This document shows positions 31,679 through 40,375 of a DNA stretch of 64,000 nucleotides, one piece after another. The stretch is from Nocardioides sp. JQ2195. Lineage in GTDB: Bacteria > Actinomycetota > Actinomycetes > Propionibacteriales > Nocardioidaceae. The notes under the pieces were generated by a model. The model did not search any database. It was given only the letters and a program-made list of their open reading frames with translations, and had not been told where the DNA came from. The translations under genes and the position numbers were made by a program. The stretch's first letter is position 1. The number at the start of each line of letters is the position of its first letter. Where the stretch lies: positions 806,001 through 870,000 of the forward strand of contig NZ_CP050902.1 of assembly GCF_012272695.1 (NCBI RefSeq), in the 5' to 3' direction.

Positions 31679-33103
31679 ATGGCCGAATCAGCAACAGCGA
31701 TTGAGGAATCGCCCTTCGAGGACAGCGAGCTCAAGCGCTCGATCACCGGAAGGCTTCTCTACTTCTACGTCCTGGGTGACGTGCTCGGCTCGGGCATCTA
31801 CGTGCTCATCGGTGCCGTCGCGATCGCCGTCGGCGGAGCGTTCTGGATCGCCTTCGCGGTCGGCGTCACCCTCGCCACGATCACCGGGCTCGCCTATGCC
31901 GAGCTGGTCACCAAGTACCCCCAGGCCGCGGGCGCGGCGCTCTACGTGAACAAGGCGTTCAAGAGCAAGCCGCTGAGCTTCCTGATCACCGTGTGCATGC
32001 TCTCGGCCAGCTTTGCTGCGGCAGGCTCGCTCTCGTTGGGCTTCGCGACGTACTTCAACGAGGTGTGGGCGCTGCCGCCGGCGCTGCTGATCACGTTGCT
32101 GTTCGTGCTGGCGCTGACGGTCGTCAACTTCATCGGCATCACGGAATCCGTGGTTGCCAACATGCTGATGACCTTCGTCGAGCTCGGCGGCCTGCTGATC
32201 ATCCTGGTCATCGGCATCTGGTACGTCGTGGAGGGCAGTGCCGACTTCGGCGTGATCACCGACTTCGAGACCCAGGACAGCGCCATCCTGGGTGTCATCT
32301 CCGGTGTCGCACTGGCGTTCTTCGCCATGACCGGCTTCGAGAACGCGGCCAACGTCGCCGAGGAGACGGTCAACCCGGCCAAGGACTTCCCGCGGGCGTT
32401 GATCGGTGGAATGGTCACCGCCGGCGTCCTCTACGTTGCGGTCGCGATGACCGCCGCGCTGGTGCTGCCGATGACGGTGCTCCAGGACGAGGGGAAGGTG
32501 GCCCTCATCGAGGTGGTCAAGTCCGGAGTGCTGCCGGTGGACGTCGGCTTCATGGGCATCATGTTCGCGATCATCGCGATGGTCGCGATCACCAACACCA
32601 CGTTGGTGGCCGTCGTCACCGAGTCGCGCATCCTCTACGGCATGGCCCGCGAGGACGTCGTGCCGGGTGTCTTCTCCAAGGTGCACGCGAGTCGCCGCAG
32701 CCCGTGGGTCGCGTTGATCTTCGCAGCCGTCGTGATCTCAGGGTTGCTGCTCTCGCCGGCCGACCTGGAGAAGCTGGCAGCGGTCACCGTCGTGTTCACC
32801 CTGTTCATCTATGCGCTGGTGATCGTGGCCTGCCTCAAGCTGCGAGGACAGGACGAGTCCGAGAACACGTTCCGTGCGAACACCGCCCTGTTGGGCATCG
32901 GAGTGCTCGGCAACGCGATCCTGCTGGGCTACGTCGTCTACGACGACCCGTCGTCCTTGATCTATTGCGCGGCCCTGCTGGGTGTCGGGCTCGTCCTGTT
33001 CCTCGCCGAATGGCTCTGGGCGCGGCACGAGGGCACCGACGCCCGACACGGCGACCTCGAGACACGCACCGACCGGTCCAGCACCAGCACCTTGGGAGAG
33101 TGA
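31679..33103 (+). CDS. APC-superfamily amino acid permease
   Basis: 474 residues with about 12 transmembrane helices. The conserved first helix GDVLGSGIYVLIGAVA carries the APC GSGI/GxG substrate motif, and helix 6 contains FFAMTGFENAANVAEET. It probably imports an amino acid or polyamine by proton symport; the substrate is not determinable. The ATG at 31679 is the plausible start. The UspA gene follows after 3 nt, so the two are one operon, a pairing also seen for stress-linked transporters. The 31549-31678 gap holds a weak hairpin only. Confidence 0.9.
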   Translation: MAESATAIEESPFEDSELKRSITGRLLYFYVLGDVLGSGIYVLIGAVAIAVGGAFWIAFAVGVTLATITGLAYAELVTKYPQAAGAALYVNKAFKSKPLSFLITVCMLSASFAAAGSLSLGFATYFNEVWALPPALLITLLFVLALTVVNFIGITESVVANMLMTFVELGGLLIILVIGIWYVVEGSADFGVITDFETQDSAILGVISGVALAFFAMTGFENAANVAEETVNPAKDFPRALIGGMVTAGVLYVAVAMTAALVLPMTVLQDEGKVALIEVVKSGVLPVDVGFMGIMFAIIAMVAITNTTLVAVVTESRILYGMAREDVVPGVFSKVHASRRSPWVALIFAAVVISGLLLSPADLEKLAAVTVVFTLFIYALVIVACLKLRGQDESENTFRANTALLGIGVLGNAILLGYVVYDDPSSLIYCAALLGVGLVLFLAEWLWARHEGTDARHGDLETRTDRSSTSTLGE

Positions 33104-33106
33104 GTC

Positions 33107-33703
33107 ATGCACGTCGTCATCGCCACCGATGGTTCGCGTCAGTCCCTGACCGCAGCCAAGAAGTTCAAGTCCTTCGCCGATCCGCAGAAGGTCACCGAGA
33201 TCTCCGTCGTCGCGGTGATCCGCCCGCTCGCCGCGGTGGCCTTCGCCAACGACCTCTCACCCACGACGAAGGCCCAGGTCGGTGAGGACACCACCTCCCG
33301 TCAAGCGGCCACCGACGCGGTCGACGCGATCGCCGACGTGTTCAGCGGGTGGGACGGCAAGCTTCACAAGCGCATCCGGAGCGGCTCGCCCGCCAACGAG
33401 ATCATCAAGGCCGCCAGCCAGTACGGCGCCGAGCTCGTCGTCATCGCGGCCGGCGGGCGGGGCCTCAGCGACACCGTGCTGATGGGCAGCACCGCGCAGC
33501 GCGTCCAGCACTACGCCCCGTGCCCGGTGCTCGTCGTCCGCCCGGCGAAGAAGCCACGTGCCGGGACCAAGGACGTCGCCAAGAAGGCAGCCAAGAAGGT
33601 GGTCCCCAAGGCCGCCTCGAGCACGTCTGGCACGAGGAAGTCGACCACCAAGAAGGCCACCACCAAGAAGACGGCCGCCAAGAAGGCATCCGCGAAGAAG
33701 TGA
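33107..33703 (+). CDS. Universal stress protein with lysine/alanine-rich C-terminal tail
   Basis: 198 residues. Residues 1-146 are a UspA domain with the N-terminal VVIATDGS and the ATP-binding loop AGGRGLSDTVLMGSTAQRV. The last 52 residues (147-198) contain 17 lysines in AKK/TKK repeats such as KSTTKKATTKKTAAKKASAKK split by Ser/Thr, like the tails of actinobacterial histone-like proteins (HupB/Lsr2 context). The tail suggests binding to nucleic acid or polyanions, which is unusual for Usp proteins. Co-transcribed with the permease. Function of the tail is inference. Confidence 0.82.
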   Translation: MHVVIATDGSRQSLTAAKKFKSFADPQKVTEISVVAVIRPLAAVAFANDLSPTTKAQVGEDTTSRQAATDAVDAIADVFSGWDGKLHKRIRSGSPANEIIKAASQYGAELVVIAAGGRGLSDTVLMGSTAQRVQHYAPCPVLVVRPAKKPRAGTKDVAKKAAKKVVPKAASSTSGTRKSTTKKATTKKTAAKKASAKK

Positions 33704-33755
33704 CTTGCCGGGGCCACGTCGTCGGGGTGCGTGACGAGCGGGCTAGCATCCGCGC

Positions 33756-34115
33756 ATGGACATCCTGCGACAGGTTCTTCTCCTCGTTCACCTCCTCGGC
33801 TTCGCTGCCCTCTTCGGCGGGCTGCTGATCCAGGCCCGGAGCGCCGACAAGTCGGTCAACGCGCTGATGCGTGACGGTGCCGGCACGGCGTTCCTGGCCG
33901 GGTTGGCCCTGACCGGTGTCCTTGAGGCAGGTGACGACGACGTCGACCACGCCAAGATCGGCGTGAAGCTGGTCGTCGGCCTGGTCATCCTCGGCCTGGT
34001 GATGGCCAACCTGCGCAAGCCCAAGATCGCTGACGGGATCTTCTACGGCATCTTCGCGCTGACGTTGATCAACGTCGGCGTCGCGATCTTCTGGTCCTCT
34101 GCGCACGCCGGCTGA
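33756..34115 (+). CDS. Small integral membrane protein, 119 aa
   Basis: No family recognised with certainty. Four hydrophobic segments are visible (about 5-27, 42-56, 66-84 and 93-112), with an acidic loop ADGDDDVDHAKIG-like between the second and third (EAGDDDVDHAKIGVK). It resembles actinobacterial proteins annotated only as conserved membrane proteins. A -10 box TAGCAT at 33744-33749 lies 6 nt before the ATG, so the transcript is probably leaderless and separate from the permease operon. Confidence 0.7.
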   Translation: MDILRQVLLLVHLLGFAALFGGLLIQARSADKSVNALMRDGAGTAFLAGLALTGVLEAGDDDVDHAKIGVKLVVGLVILGLVMANLRKPKIADGIFYGIFALTLINVGVAIFWSSAHAG

Positions 34116-34124
34116 TCCGTCGGA

Positions 34125-34214
34125 GGTTTCGAGACGCTCGCTGGCGCTCGCTCCTCAACCACCGTCACCGGGGCGCTCCTCAACCACCGTCACCGGGGCG
34201 CTCCTCGACCACCG
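34125..34214. repeat. Short member of the 88-bp repeat family
   Basis: GGTTTCGAGACGCTCGCTGG starts the element and is followed by three copies of a 30-bp unit with CGCTCCTCAACCACCGTCAC. The motif is shared with the tandem block at 22732-23261. It fills the gap before pcrA. Confidence 0.7.
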
Positions 34215-34253
34215 AGTCCGCGTGTCAGAGCCTCGGCATAGGGTTGCCGCAGC

Positions 34254-36713
34254 ATGAGTTCTTCATTCCCGATTCCCGGCCTCGAGTCCGTCGAGCCTGC
34301 CCGGACGCCGTCCAACGAGGCCCTGCTCGACGGCCTCAACGAGCCGCAACGAGCGGCGGTGATCCACGCCGGGAGACCACTCCTCGTGGTCGCCGGTGCC
34401 GGGTCCGGCAAGACCCGGGTGCTGACCCGCCGCATCGCCTGGCTGATCCGCGAGCGCAAGGCCCACCCGGGCTCGATCCTGGCGATCACCTTCACCAACA
34501 AGGCTGCGGCGGAGATGAAGGAGCGCGTCGAGGACCTGGTCGGCAAGCGCGCCCGCATCATGTGGGTCTCGACGTTCCACTCCGCCTGCGTGCGGATCCT
34601 GCGCAAGGAGATCGACAAGCTCAACGTCGACGGCCGGGGCTACAAGTCGAGCTTCTCCATCTATGACGCGGCGGACTCCAAGCGACTGATGACCCTGGTC
34701 TGCCAGGACCTCGATCTCGACCCCAAGCGCTACCAGCCGCGCGCCGTCCTCAACTGGGTCTCCAACCAGAAGAACGAGCTCAAGGACCCCGACGACGCCG
34801 CGAAGGACACGAAGAACAGCTTCGAGGAGTCGTACGCCGCGGCGTACGCCCTCTATCAACGGCGGCTGCGCGACGCGAACGCCGTCGACTTCGACGACAT
34901 CATCATGCTCACGGTGCACATCTTCCAGGCGTTCCCCGAGGTGCGCGAGGTCTATCGCCGTCGCTTCCGCCACGTGCTCGTCGACGAGTACCAGGACACC
35001 AACCATGCGCAGTACGCACTGATCGGCCAGTTCTGTGCCGACGACCCCGAAGGTGACGTCCACGGGTTCGAGTCCGGTGGCGAGCGGGTGGAGCCGGCCG
35101 AGCTGATGGTGGTCGGTGACGCCGACCAGTCGATCTATGCGTTCCGCGGTGCCAACATCCGCAACATCCTCGACTTCGAGGAGGACTTCCCCGACGCCAC
35201 GTCCATCCTGCTCGAGCAGAACTACCGGTCCACGCAGACGATCCTCGAGGCCGCCAACTCGGTGATCGGCAACAATGCCGGTCGCAAGCCCAAGCGGTTG
35301 TGGTCCCAGGCCGGGGACGGCGCGAAGATCATCGGCTACGTCGCCGACGACGAGCGTGACGAGGCCAGGTTCGTCTCCGAGCAGATCGACAAGCTCACCG
35401 ACACCGGTGACGCACGGCCGGGAGACGTGGCGGTGTTCTACCGCACCAACGCCCAGTCGCGGGTGTTCGAAGAGGTCTTCATCCGCACCGGCCAGCCCTA
35501 CAAGGTGGTCGGCGGCGTCCGGTTCTACGAGCGCAAGGAGGTCCGCGACGCGCTGGCCTACCTGCGCCTGCTCGCCAACCCGGCCGACGAGATCTCCCTG
35601 CGCCGGGTGCTGAACACCCCCAAGCGGGGCATCGGCGACCGGGCCGAGGCCTGCGTCTCGGCGTACGCCGAACGCGAGCGCATCCTTTTCTGGGAGGCGC
35701 TGCGCCGGGCCGACGAGGCGCCCGGGATCGCGACCCGCTCACTCAACGCGATCCGTGGGTTCGTGGGCATGGTCGAGGAGCTGCAGTCGATGGTCGACGC
35801 CGGGGAGCGGCCCGACGTGATCCTCGAGTCGGTGCTCGAACGCTCCGGATACCTCGCTGAGCTCGAGGCGTCCGACGACCCGCAGGACGAGACCCGTGTG
35901 GAGAACCTCGCCGAGCTCGTTGCGGTGGCCCGTGAGTTCTCCGACGACCCGATCGCCGGCCCCTCGGCCGACCCGGCCGATCCGGACGACACCGTCGCCG
36001 GCACCGAGAAGCCCGGGCTGGGTGACTTCCTGGAGCGGGTGGCGCTGGTCGCCGACGCCGACCAGATCCCGCCGCCGCCCGAGGAGGGCGACCAAGCCGA
36101 TGAGGCCGACACCCAGGGCGTGGTCACGATGATGACCCTCCACACCGCCAAGGGACTCGAGTTCCCGGTGGTGTTCCTGACCGGCATGGAGGACGGCGTC
36201 TTCCCGCACATGCGCTCGCTGGGCGACAAGCCGGAGCTCGAGGAGGAGCGTCGCCTCGCCTACGTCGGCGTCACCCGGGCCCGGGAACGGCTCTACCTCT
36301 CCCGAGCAGTGATGCGTTCGGCCTGGGGTGCCCCCTCGCACAACCCCGCCTCCCGGTTCCTCGACGAGATCCCGGCCACCTTGGTCGACTGGAAGCGAAC
36401 TGCCGGTGCACAGACGTCGTGGAACCGACCCAACTTCGGGTCGTCGCCCGGGATCGACTTCGGCGCGCCCACGGCAGCCGGACGCCGCAACTTCGGCAGC
36501 GCCGCCGCGCGGCTCGACGCGTCGAAGAAGGCGAAGCCGGCTCGCGACATCCCGTCCCTGGACCCTGGTGACCGGGTCGTGCACGACTCCTTCGGGCTCG
36601 GCACCGTGGTCTCCGTCGAGGGCGCCGCGGACAAGGCGGTCGCCTCGATCGACTTCGGCTCCGAAGGCATCAAGAGGCTGCTGCTCCGCTACGCCCCCGT
36701 CGAGAAACTGTGA
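34254..36713 (+). CDS. pcrA: ATP-dependent DNA helicase PcrA/UvrD
   Basis: 819-residue superfamily 1A helicase acting in nucleotide-excision repair and replication-fork maintenance. Motif I is VVAGAGSGKT, motif Ia ITFTNKAAAEMKERV, motif II VDEYQDTN, motif III GDADQSIYAFRGA, motif IV EQNYRST, motif V VVTMMTLHTAKGLEFP and motif VI RRLAYVGVTRARERLYL. The C-terminal 60 residues (RDIPSLDPGDRVVHDSFGLGTVVSVEGAADKAVASIDFG) form the Tudor-like domain that binds RNA polymerase. TAGGGT at 34239-34244 is a possible -10 box close to the ATG. Confidence 0.96.
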   Translation: MSSSFPIPGLESVEPARTPSNEALLDGLNEPQRAAVIHAGRPLLVVAGAGSGKTRVLTRRIAWLIRERKAHPGSILAITFTNKAAAEMKERVEDLVGKRARIMWVSTFHSACVRILRKEIDKLNVDGRGYKSSFSIYDAADSKRLMTLVCQDLDLDPKRYQPRAVLNWVSNQKNELKDPDDAAKDTKNSFEESYAAAYALYQRRLRDANAVDFDDIIMLTVHIFQAFPEVREVYRRRFRHVLVDEYQDTNHAQYALIGQFCADDPEGDVHGFESGGERVEPAELMVVGDADQSIYAFRGANIRNILDFEEDFPDATSILLEQNYRSTQTILEAANSVIGNNAGRKPKRLWSQAGDGAKIIGYVADDERDEARFVSEQIDKLTDTGDARPGDVAVFYRTNAQSRVFEEVFIRTGQPYKVVGGVRFYERKEVRDALAYLRLLANPADEISLRRVLNTPKRGIGDRAEACVSAYAERERILFWEALRRADEAPGIATRSLNAIRGFVGMVEELQSMVDAGERPDVILESVLERSGYLAELEASDDPQDETRVENLAELVAVAREFSDDPIAGPSADPADPDDTVAGTEKPGLGDFLERVALVADADQIPPPPEEGDQADEADTQGVVTMMTLHTAKGLEFPVVFLTGMEDGVFPHMRSLGDKPELEEERRLAYVGVTRARERLYLSRAVMRSAWGAPSHNPASRFLDEIPATLVDWKRTAGAQTSWNRPNFGSSPGIDFGAPTAAGRRNFGSAAARLDASKKAKPARDIPSLDPGDRVVHDSFGLGTVVSVEGAADKAVASIDFGSEGIKRLLLRYAPVEKL

Positions 36714-36772
36714 CCACAGTTCCGGCACGCACCCTGCGGCGTCGTGCTCATTTCGCCAGGTAGATCGGCCAT

Positions 36773-36862
36773 CGGCCCGTTCGACATGCAGTGAGTGATC
36801 GTGGGCGAGGATTCACGCTCAACAGCGGGCGTCGTACGCCCAACTGCATGTCGAACGGGCCG
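36773..36862. repeat. Structured element with perfect 20-bp inverted repeat
   Basis: CGGCCCGTTCGACATGCAGT at 36773-36792 pairs exactly with 36843-36862. The 50-nt interior can form a smaller hairpin (GGGCG/CGCCC around GTCGTA) and a GTGA/TTCAC stem, so RNA from either strand would be a multibranched structure. It lies in the 362-bp gap between convergent pcrA and the M23 peptidase. Terminator or small structured RNA; no U tract. Confidence 0.75.
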
Positions 36863-36949
36863 AAAGGCGCGTACGACGGGCCGTGGCGCAGGTCCTGCCT
36901 TCGTCACCGAGGTCTCGACACACTGGTCGCGACTTCGTTCCTCAGTCGC

Positions 36950-37075
36950 GCTGCTCGCTCGACCAGCATCACGAATCCGCTGACGCGTCTCCGGTCGCTC
37001 GACCAGCATCACGAATCCGCTGACGCATCTCCGGTCGCTCGACCACCATCACCGAATCCGCTGACGCGTCTCCGC
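36950..37075. repeat. Three ~40-bp tandem repeats before the M23 gene end
   Basis: Three copies of a roughly 40-bp unit containing CTCGACCAGCATCACGAATC and CGCTGACGCGTCTCC run from about 36950 to 37075. The preceding 36902-36950 stretch (GGTCTCGACACACTGGTCGC) resembles the flank of the 88-bp family. Noncoding. Confidence 0.7.
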
Positions 37076-37939
37076 TCAGGGAGTGATGCCGTGGGCGACC
37101 AGGGCCGCGAACGGGTCGACCGGGTCACCCGCGCCGGGACGGACCTCGAGGTGCATGTGCGGACCGGTGGAGTTCCCGGTCGTGCCGACGTAGCCGATGA
37201 CCTCACCGGCGCGAACCGTGTCACCCACGGAGGCGGCGTACTCGTTGAGGTGGCAGTACCACAGCTCCTCGCCGTCCTCGGTGGTGACGATGATCTGGTT
37301 GCCGTAGGAGCCGGCGTACTCCGCGGAGGTGACGGTGCCGTTGGTGACCGACATGACCGGGGTGCCGGTCGGGGCCGCGAAGTCGAGACCGGTGTGGGTG
37401 CTCGCCCACAACCCGCTCGACTGGCCGAAGGTGGCGGTCAGGCGGTAGCTCGAGAGCGGCAGCTGCCACAGGTTGAGGGCGATCTTCTTGGCCTGCTTCT
37501 CAGCGGACTGGGCCAGCTTCGCGAGCTCGACGTTGCGCTGCTCGGCGGTCGCTTCGGCGGCAGCCTGCAGATCCTGGTCGCTGGCATCCTGCAGAGCGTC
37601 ACGCCGCGAGTCGCGGGAGACCGCCTCCTTGCGCTGGTCACGGGCGCTCGTGGAGGTGACGCTGCTGGAGCCGGTCAGGGCGCTGGCGGCGCGCGTGGTG
37701 AGCACGTCGTCGGCCGCAGCGGAGGTGATCCCGGACTGGTTGATCGTCACCGCACCGGTGGCCGAGATGGTCAGTGCAGCCACCCCGAGGAGCACCGGCG
37801 CGGACGGCAGCTTGCGGAACAGCGGACCACGCGATCCGGCGTGCTTGACCGCCTTGCGCTTGCCGCCCGACGAGCCACTGACCGAGTTCCCCGAGGTCGC
37901 AGACGATGCTCCTCGACGGGGAGCTCGGTGGTTACCCAT
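37076..37939 (-). CDS. M23-family (LytM) peptidoglycan metallopeptidase
   Basis: 287 residues. A basic N-terminus precedes one transmembrane or signal-anchor segment (about 47-65), then a coiled-coil region rich in Ala, Gln and Lys (about 95-160), and a C-terminal LytM domain with the zinc ligands in HTGLDFAAPTGTPV and GPHMHLEVRPG. All ligands are present, so it is probably an active endopeptidase rather than an EnvC-like activator. It acts outside the membrane on cell-wall cross-links. The 5' gap 37940-38163 shows no recognised leader. Confidence 0.9.
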   Translation of the reverse strand: MGNHRAPRRGASSATSGNSVSGSSGGKRKAVKHAGSRGPLFRKLPSAPVLLGVAALTISATGAVTINQSGITSAAADDVLTTRAASALTGSSSVTSTSARDQRKEAVSRDSRRDALQDASDQDLQAAAEATAEQRNVELAKLAQSAEKQAKKIALNLWQLPLSSYRLTATFGQSSGLWASTHTGLDFAAPTGTPVMSVTNGTVTSAEYAGSYGNQIIVTTEDGEELWYCHLNEYAASVGDTVRAGEVIGYVGTTGNSTGPHMHLEVRPGAGDPVDPFAALVAHGITP

Positions 37940-38163
37940 GCATCAGTTCCTGAACCTCGGGGGATGAGCAGCCTCAGACTTTAACGGACGCCCCCAGCCC
38001 GTTGTAAATCCATGGCGCAGTCCATTGTGGACAACGACGTGCAAGTCTGCTGGAAATTCACTCAGAATTCTCGGCGAAGTGACGAGTCACACGTGTCTCG
38101 GGCGAGACCCTCCGTGGTGTCGATCCCTCGAACGGGTCTAAGGTGCCCAGTGGAATCCCCGGA

Positions 38164-38169
38164 CTATAA
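38164..38169 (+). promoter_or_regulatory. -10 element of sucCD
   Basis: TATAAC 23 nt before the sucC ATG is the best -10 match in the divergent region. A short purine-rich leader (GAAAAGAAAAAGGA) follows and supplies a loose ribosome binding site. Confidence 0.45.
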
Positions 38170-38192
38170 CGAAAAGAAAAAGGACTGGGTGG

Positions 38193-39371
38193 ATGTCAGA
38201 CCTGATGGAGTACCAGGCGAAGGAACTCTTCGCCAAGCACGGCGTCACCACGACCCTCGGCAAGGTCGTCACGACCGCCGACGAGGCTCGTGCCGCCGCT
38301 GAGGAGCTGGGTGGCGTCACCGTCATCAAGGCTCAGGTGAAGGCCGGAGGCCGCGGGAAGGCTGGCGGCGTCAAGCTCGCCAAGACCGCGGACGAGGCGT
38401 TCGAGCACGCCTCCAACATCCTCGGCATGGAGATCAAGGGCCTGACCGTGAACCGGGTCCTGGTGACCCCGGCGACCCCGCCGGTCGAGGAGTACTACTT
38501 CTCGTTCCTGCTCGACCGGTCGAACCGGACCTACCTGTGCATCGCCAGTGTCGAGGGCGGTGTGGAGATCGAAGAGGTCGCCAAGACCAACCCCGACGCG
38601 GTGAAGAAGATCCCGGTCGACGCCCTCACCGGTGTCGACGAGGCCAAGGCCACCGCGATCGTCGACGAGGCCGCCTTCCCGGCCGAGCTGCGTGACCAGG
38701 CCATCAAGATGGTGCAGGACCTGTGGAAGGTCTTCGTCGAGGAAGACGCCACCCTGGTCGAGGTCAACCCGCTGGCCCGCCTCGAGGGCGACAAGCTCGA
38801 GGCCCTCGACGGCAAGGTGTCGCTCGACGACAACGCCTCCGAGGTGCGCCACCCCGAGCACGAGGCCTTCGAGATCCGTGAAGAGGCCGACCCGCTCGAG
38901 TCCAAGGCCAAGGACCTCGGCCTCAACTACGTGAAGCTCGACGGCCAGGTCGGCATCATCGGCAACGGCGCGGGCCTGGTCATGTCCACCCTCGACGTGG
39001 TCGCCTACGCCGGCGAGGACCACGGTGGCGTGAAGCCCGCCAACTTCCTCGACATCGGCGGTGGCGCCAACGCCCAGGTGATGGCCAACGGGCTGGACGT
39101 CATCCTCAACGACGAGCAGGTCAAGAGCGTGTTCGTGAACGTGTTCGGTGGCATCACCGCGTGCGACGAGGTGGCCAACGGCATCAAGGGTGCCCTCGAG
39201 CTCCTCGGTGACATGGCGACCAAGCCGCTCGTGGTTCGTCTCGACGGCAACAACGTCGACCAGGGCCGGGCGATCCTCAACGAGCTGAACCACCCGCTCG
39301 TGACGCAGGTGGACACCATGGACGGTGCGGCCGACAAGGCCGCCGAGCTGGCGCACCAGAGCGCAGTCTGA
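38193..39371 (+). CDS. sucC: Succinyl-CoA synthetase, beta subunit
   Basis: 392 residues. The ATP-grasp N-terminal half has the start [34 protein letters not shown] for nucleotide binding and LVEVNPLA for metal. The C-terminal CoA-ligase half includes [14 protein letters not shown] and [16 protein letters not shown]. With SucD it converts succinyl-CoA to succinate with substrate-level phosphorylation in the TCA cycle; nucleotide preference (ATP or GTP) is not certain. First gene of the sucCD operon; sucD follows after 15 nt. Confidence 0.97.
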   Translation: MSDLMEYQAKELFAKHGVTTTLGKVVTTADEARAAAEELGGVTVIKAQVKAGGRGKAGGVKLAKTADEAFEHASNILGMEIKGLTVNRVLVTPATPPVEEYYFSFLLDRSNRTYLCIASVEGGVEIEEVAKTNPDAVKKIPVDALTGVDEAKATAIVDEAAFPAELRDQAIKMVQDLWKVFVEEDATLVEVNPLARLEGDKLEALDGKVSLDDNASEVRHPEHEAFEIREEADPLESKAKDLGLNYVKLDGQVGIIGNGAGLVMSTLDVVAYAGEDHGGVKPANFLDIGGGANAQVMANGLDVILNDEQVKSVFVNVFGGITACDEVANGIKGALELLGDMATKPLVVRLDGNNVDQGRAILNELNHPLVTQVDTMDGAADKAAELAHQSAV

Positions 39372-39386
39372 GAGGGCTTTGAACTT

Positions 39387-40268
39387 ATGTCTATCTACCT
39401 GAACAAGGACTCCAAGATCATCGTCCAGGGCATGACCGGCGGCATGGGTGCCAAGCACACCACGCTGATGGTCGAGTCCGGCGCCAACATCGTCGGCGGT
39501 GTCAACGCGCGCAAGGCCGGCACCTCGGTCGAGCTCGGTGGCAAGGACCTTCCCGTCTTCGGTTCCGTCGCCGAGGCGATGAAGGAGACCGGCGCTGACG
39601 TGTCGGTGGCCTTCGTGCCGCCGAAGTTCACCAAGGACGCCTGCATCGAGGCCATCGACGCCGAGATCCCGCTGCTCGTGGTGATCACGGAGGGTGTGCC
39701 GGTCCAGGACAGCGCCGAAGTGGTGGCCTACCTCGAGGGCAAGTCCACCCGGATGATCGGCCCGAACTGCCCCGGCATCATCACGCCGGAGGAGTCCCTC
39801 GCCGGCATCACCCCGCACACCATCGCGGGCAAGGGCCCGGTCGGCCTGGTCTCCAAGTCCGGCACGCTGACCTACCAGATGATGTTCGAGCTGAAGGACT
39901 TCGGCTTCTCGACCGCCATCGGCATCGGTGGGGACCCGGTCATCGGGACCACCCACATCGACGCCCTCGAGGCGTTCGAGAACGACCCCGACACCAAGGC
40001 GATCGTGATGATCGGCGAGATCGGTGGAGACGCCGAGGAGCGGGCCGCGGCCTACATCAAGGACAACGTCACCAAGCCGGTCGTCGGCTACGTCGCGGGC
40101 TTCACCGCCCCCGAGGGCAAGACGATGGGCCACGCGGGCGCGATCGTGTCGGGCTCGTCCGGCACCGCGCAGGCCAAGAAGGAAGCCCTCGAGGCTGTTG
40201 GCGTGAAGGTCGGCAAGACGCCGTCCGAGACCGCCGAGCTGATGCGGGAGATCCTGAAGGCTCTCTGA
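39387..40268 (+). CDS. sucD: Succinyl-CoA synthetase, alpha subunit
   Basis: 293 residues. The CoA-binding Rossmann domain has [13 protein letters not shown] near the N-terminus. The phospho-histidine is His249 in [11 protein letters not shown], and [13 protein letters not shown] is the conserved central segment. It transfers phosphate between succinyl-CoA and the nucleotide bound by SucC. GAGAGGG lies before the ATG. A strong terminator follows at 40303. Confidence 0.97.
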   Translation: MSIYLNKDSKIIVQGMTGGMGAKHTTLMVESGANIVGGVNARKAGTSVELGGKDLPVFGSVAEAMKETGADVSVAFVPPKFTKDACIEAIDAEIPLLVVITEGVPVQDSAEVVAYLEGKSTRMIGPNCPGIITPEESLAGITPHTIAGKGPVGLVSKSGTLTYQMMFELKDFGFSTAIGIGGDPVIGTTHIDALEAFENDPDTKAIVMIGEIGGDAEERAAAYIKDNVTKPVVGYVAGFTAPEGKTMGHAGAIVSGSSGTAQAKKEALEAVGVKVGKTPSETAELMREILKAL

Positions 40269-40302
40269 TCGACCCCAGTTTCACCGGCTACCGGTGAGAC
40301 GG

Positions 40303-40336
40303 GAACTCCCCGGCCGAGGTCTCGGCCGGGGAGTTC
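40303..40336. terminator. Bidirectional terminator between sucD and the convergent sensor gene
   Basis: GAACTCCCCGGCCGAG at 40303-40318 is followed after two bases by its exact complement at 40321-40336. In RNA the stem is about 15 bp with a 4-nt loop, followed by GCATTT. A second small stem TCACCGG/CCGGTGA precedes it. Confidence 0.85.
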
Positions 40337-40375
40337 GCATTTCGGCCGGGGAGCCCGGCCGGGGGGATGCACCGT

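Noticed and set aside
37940-38192. ydaO (c-di-AMP) riboswitch before the M23 peptidase
   Set aside because: This is a common place for it in actinobacteria, but I could not see the conserved aptamer elements in 37940-38060 on the minus strand.
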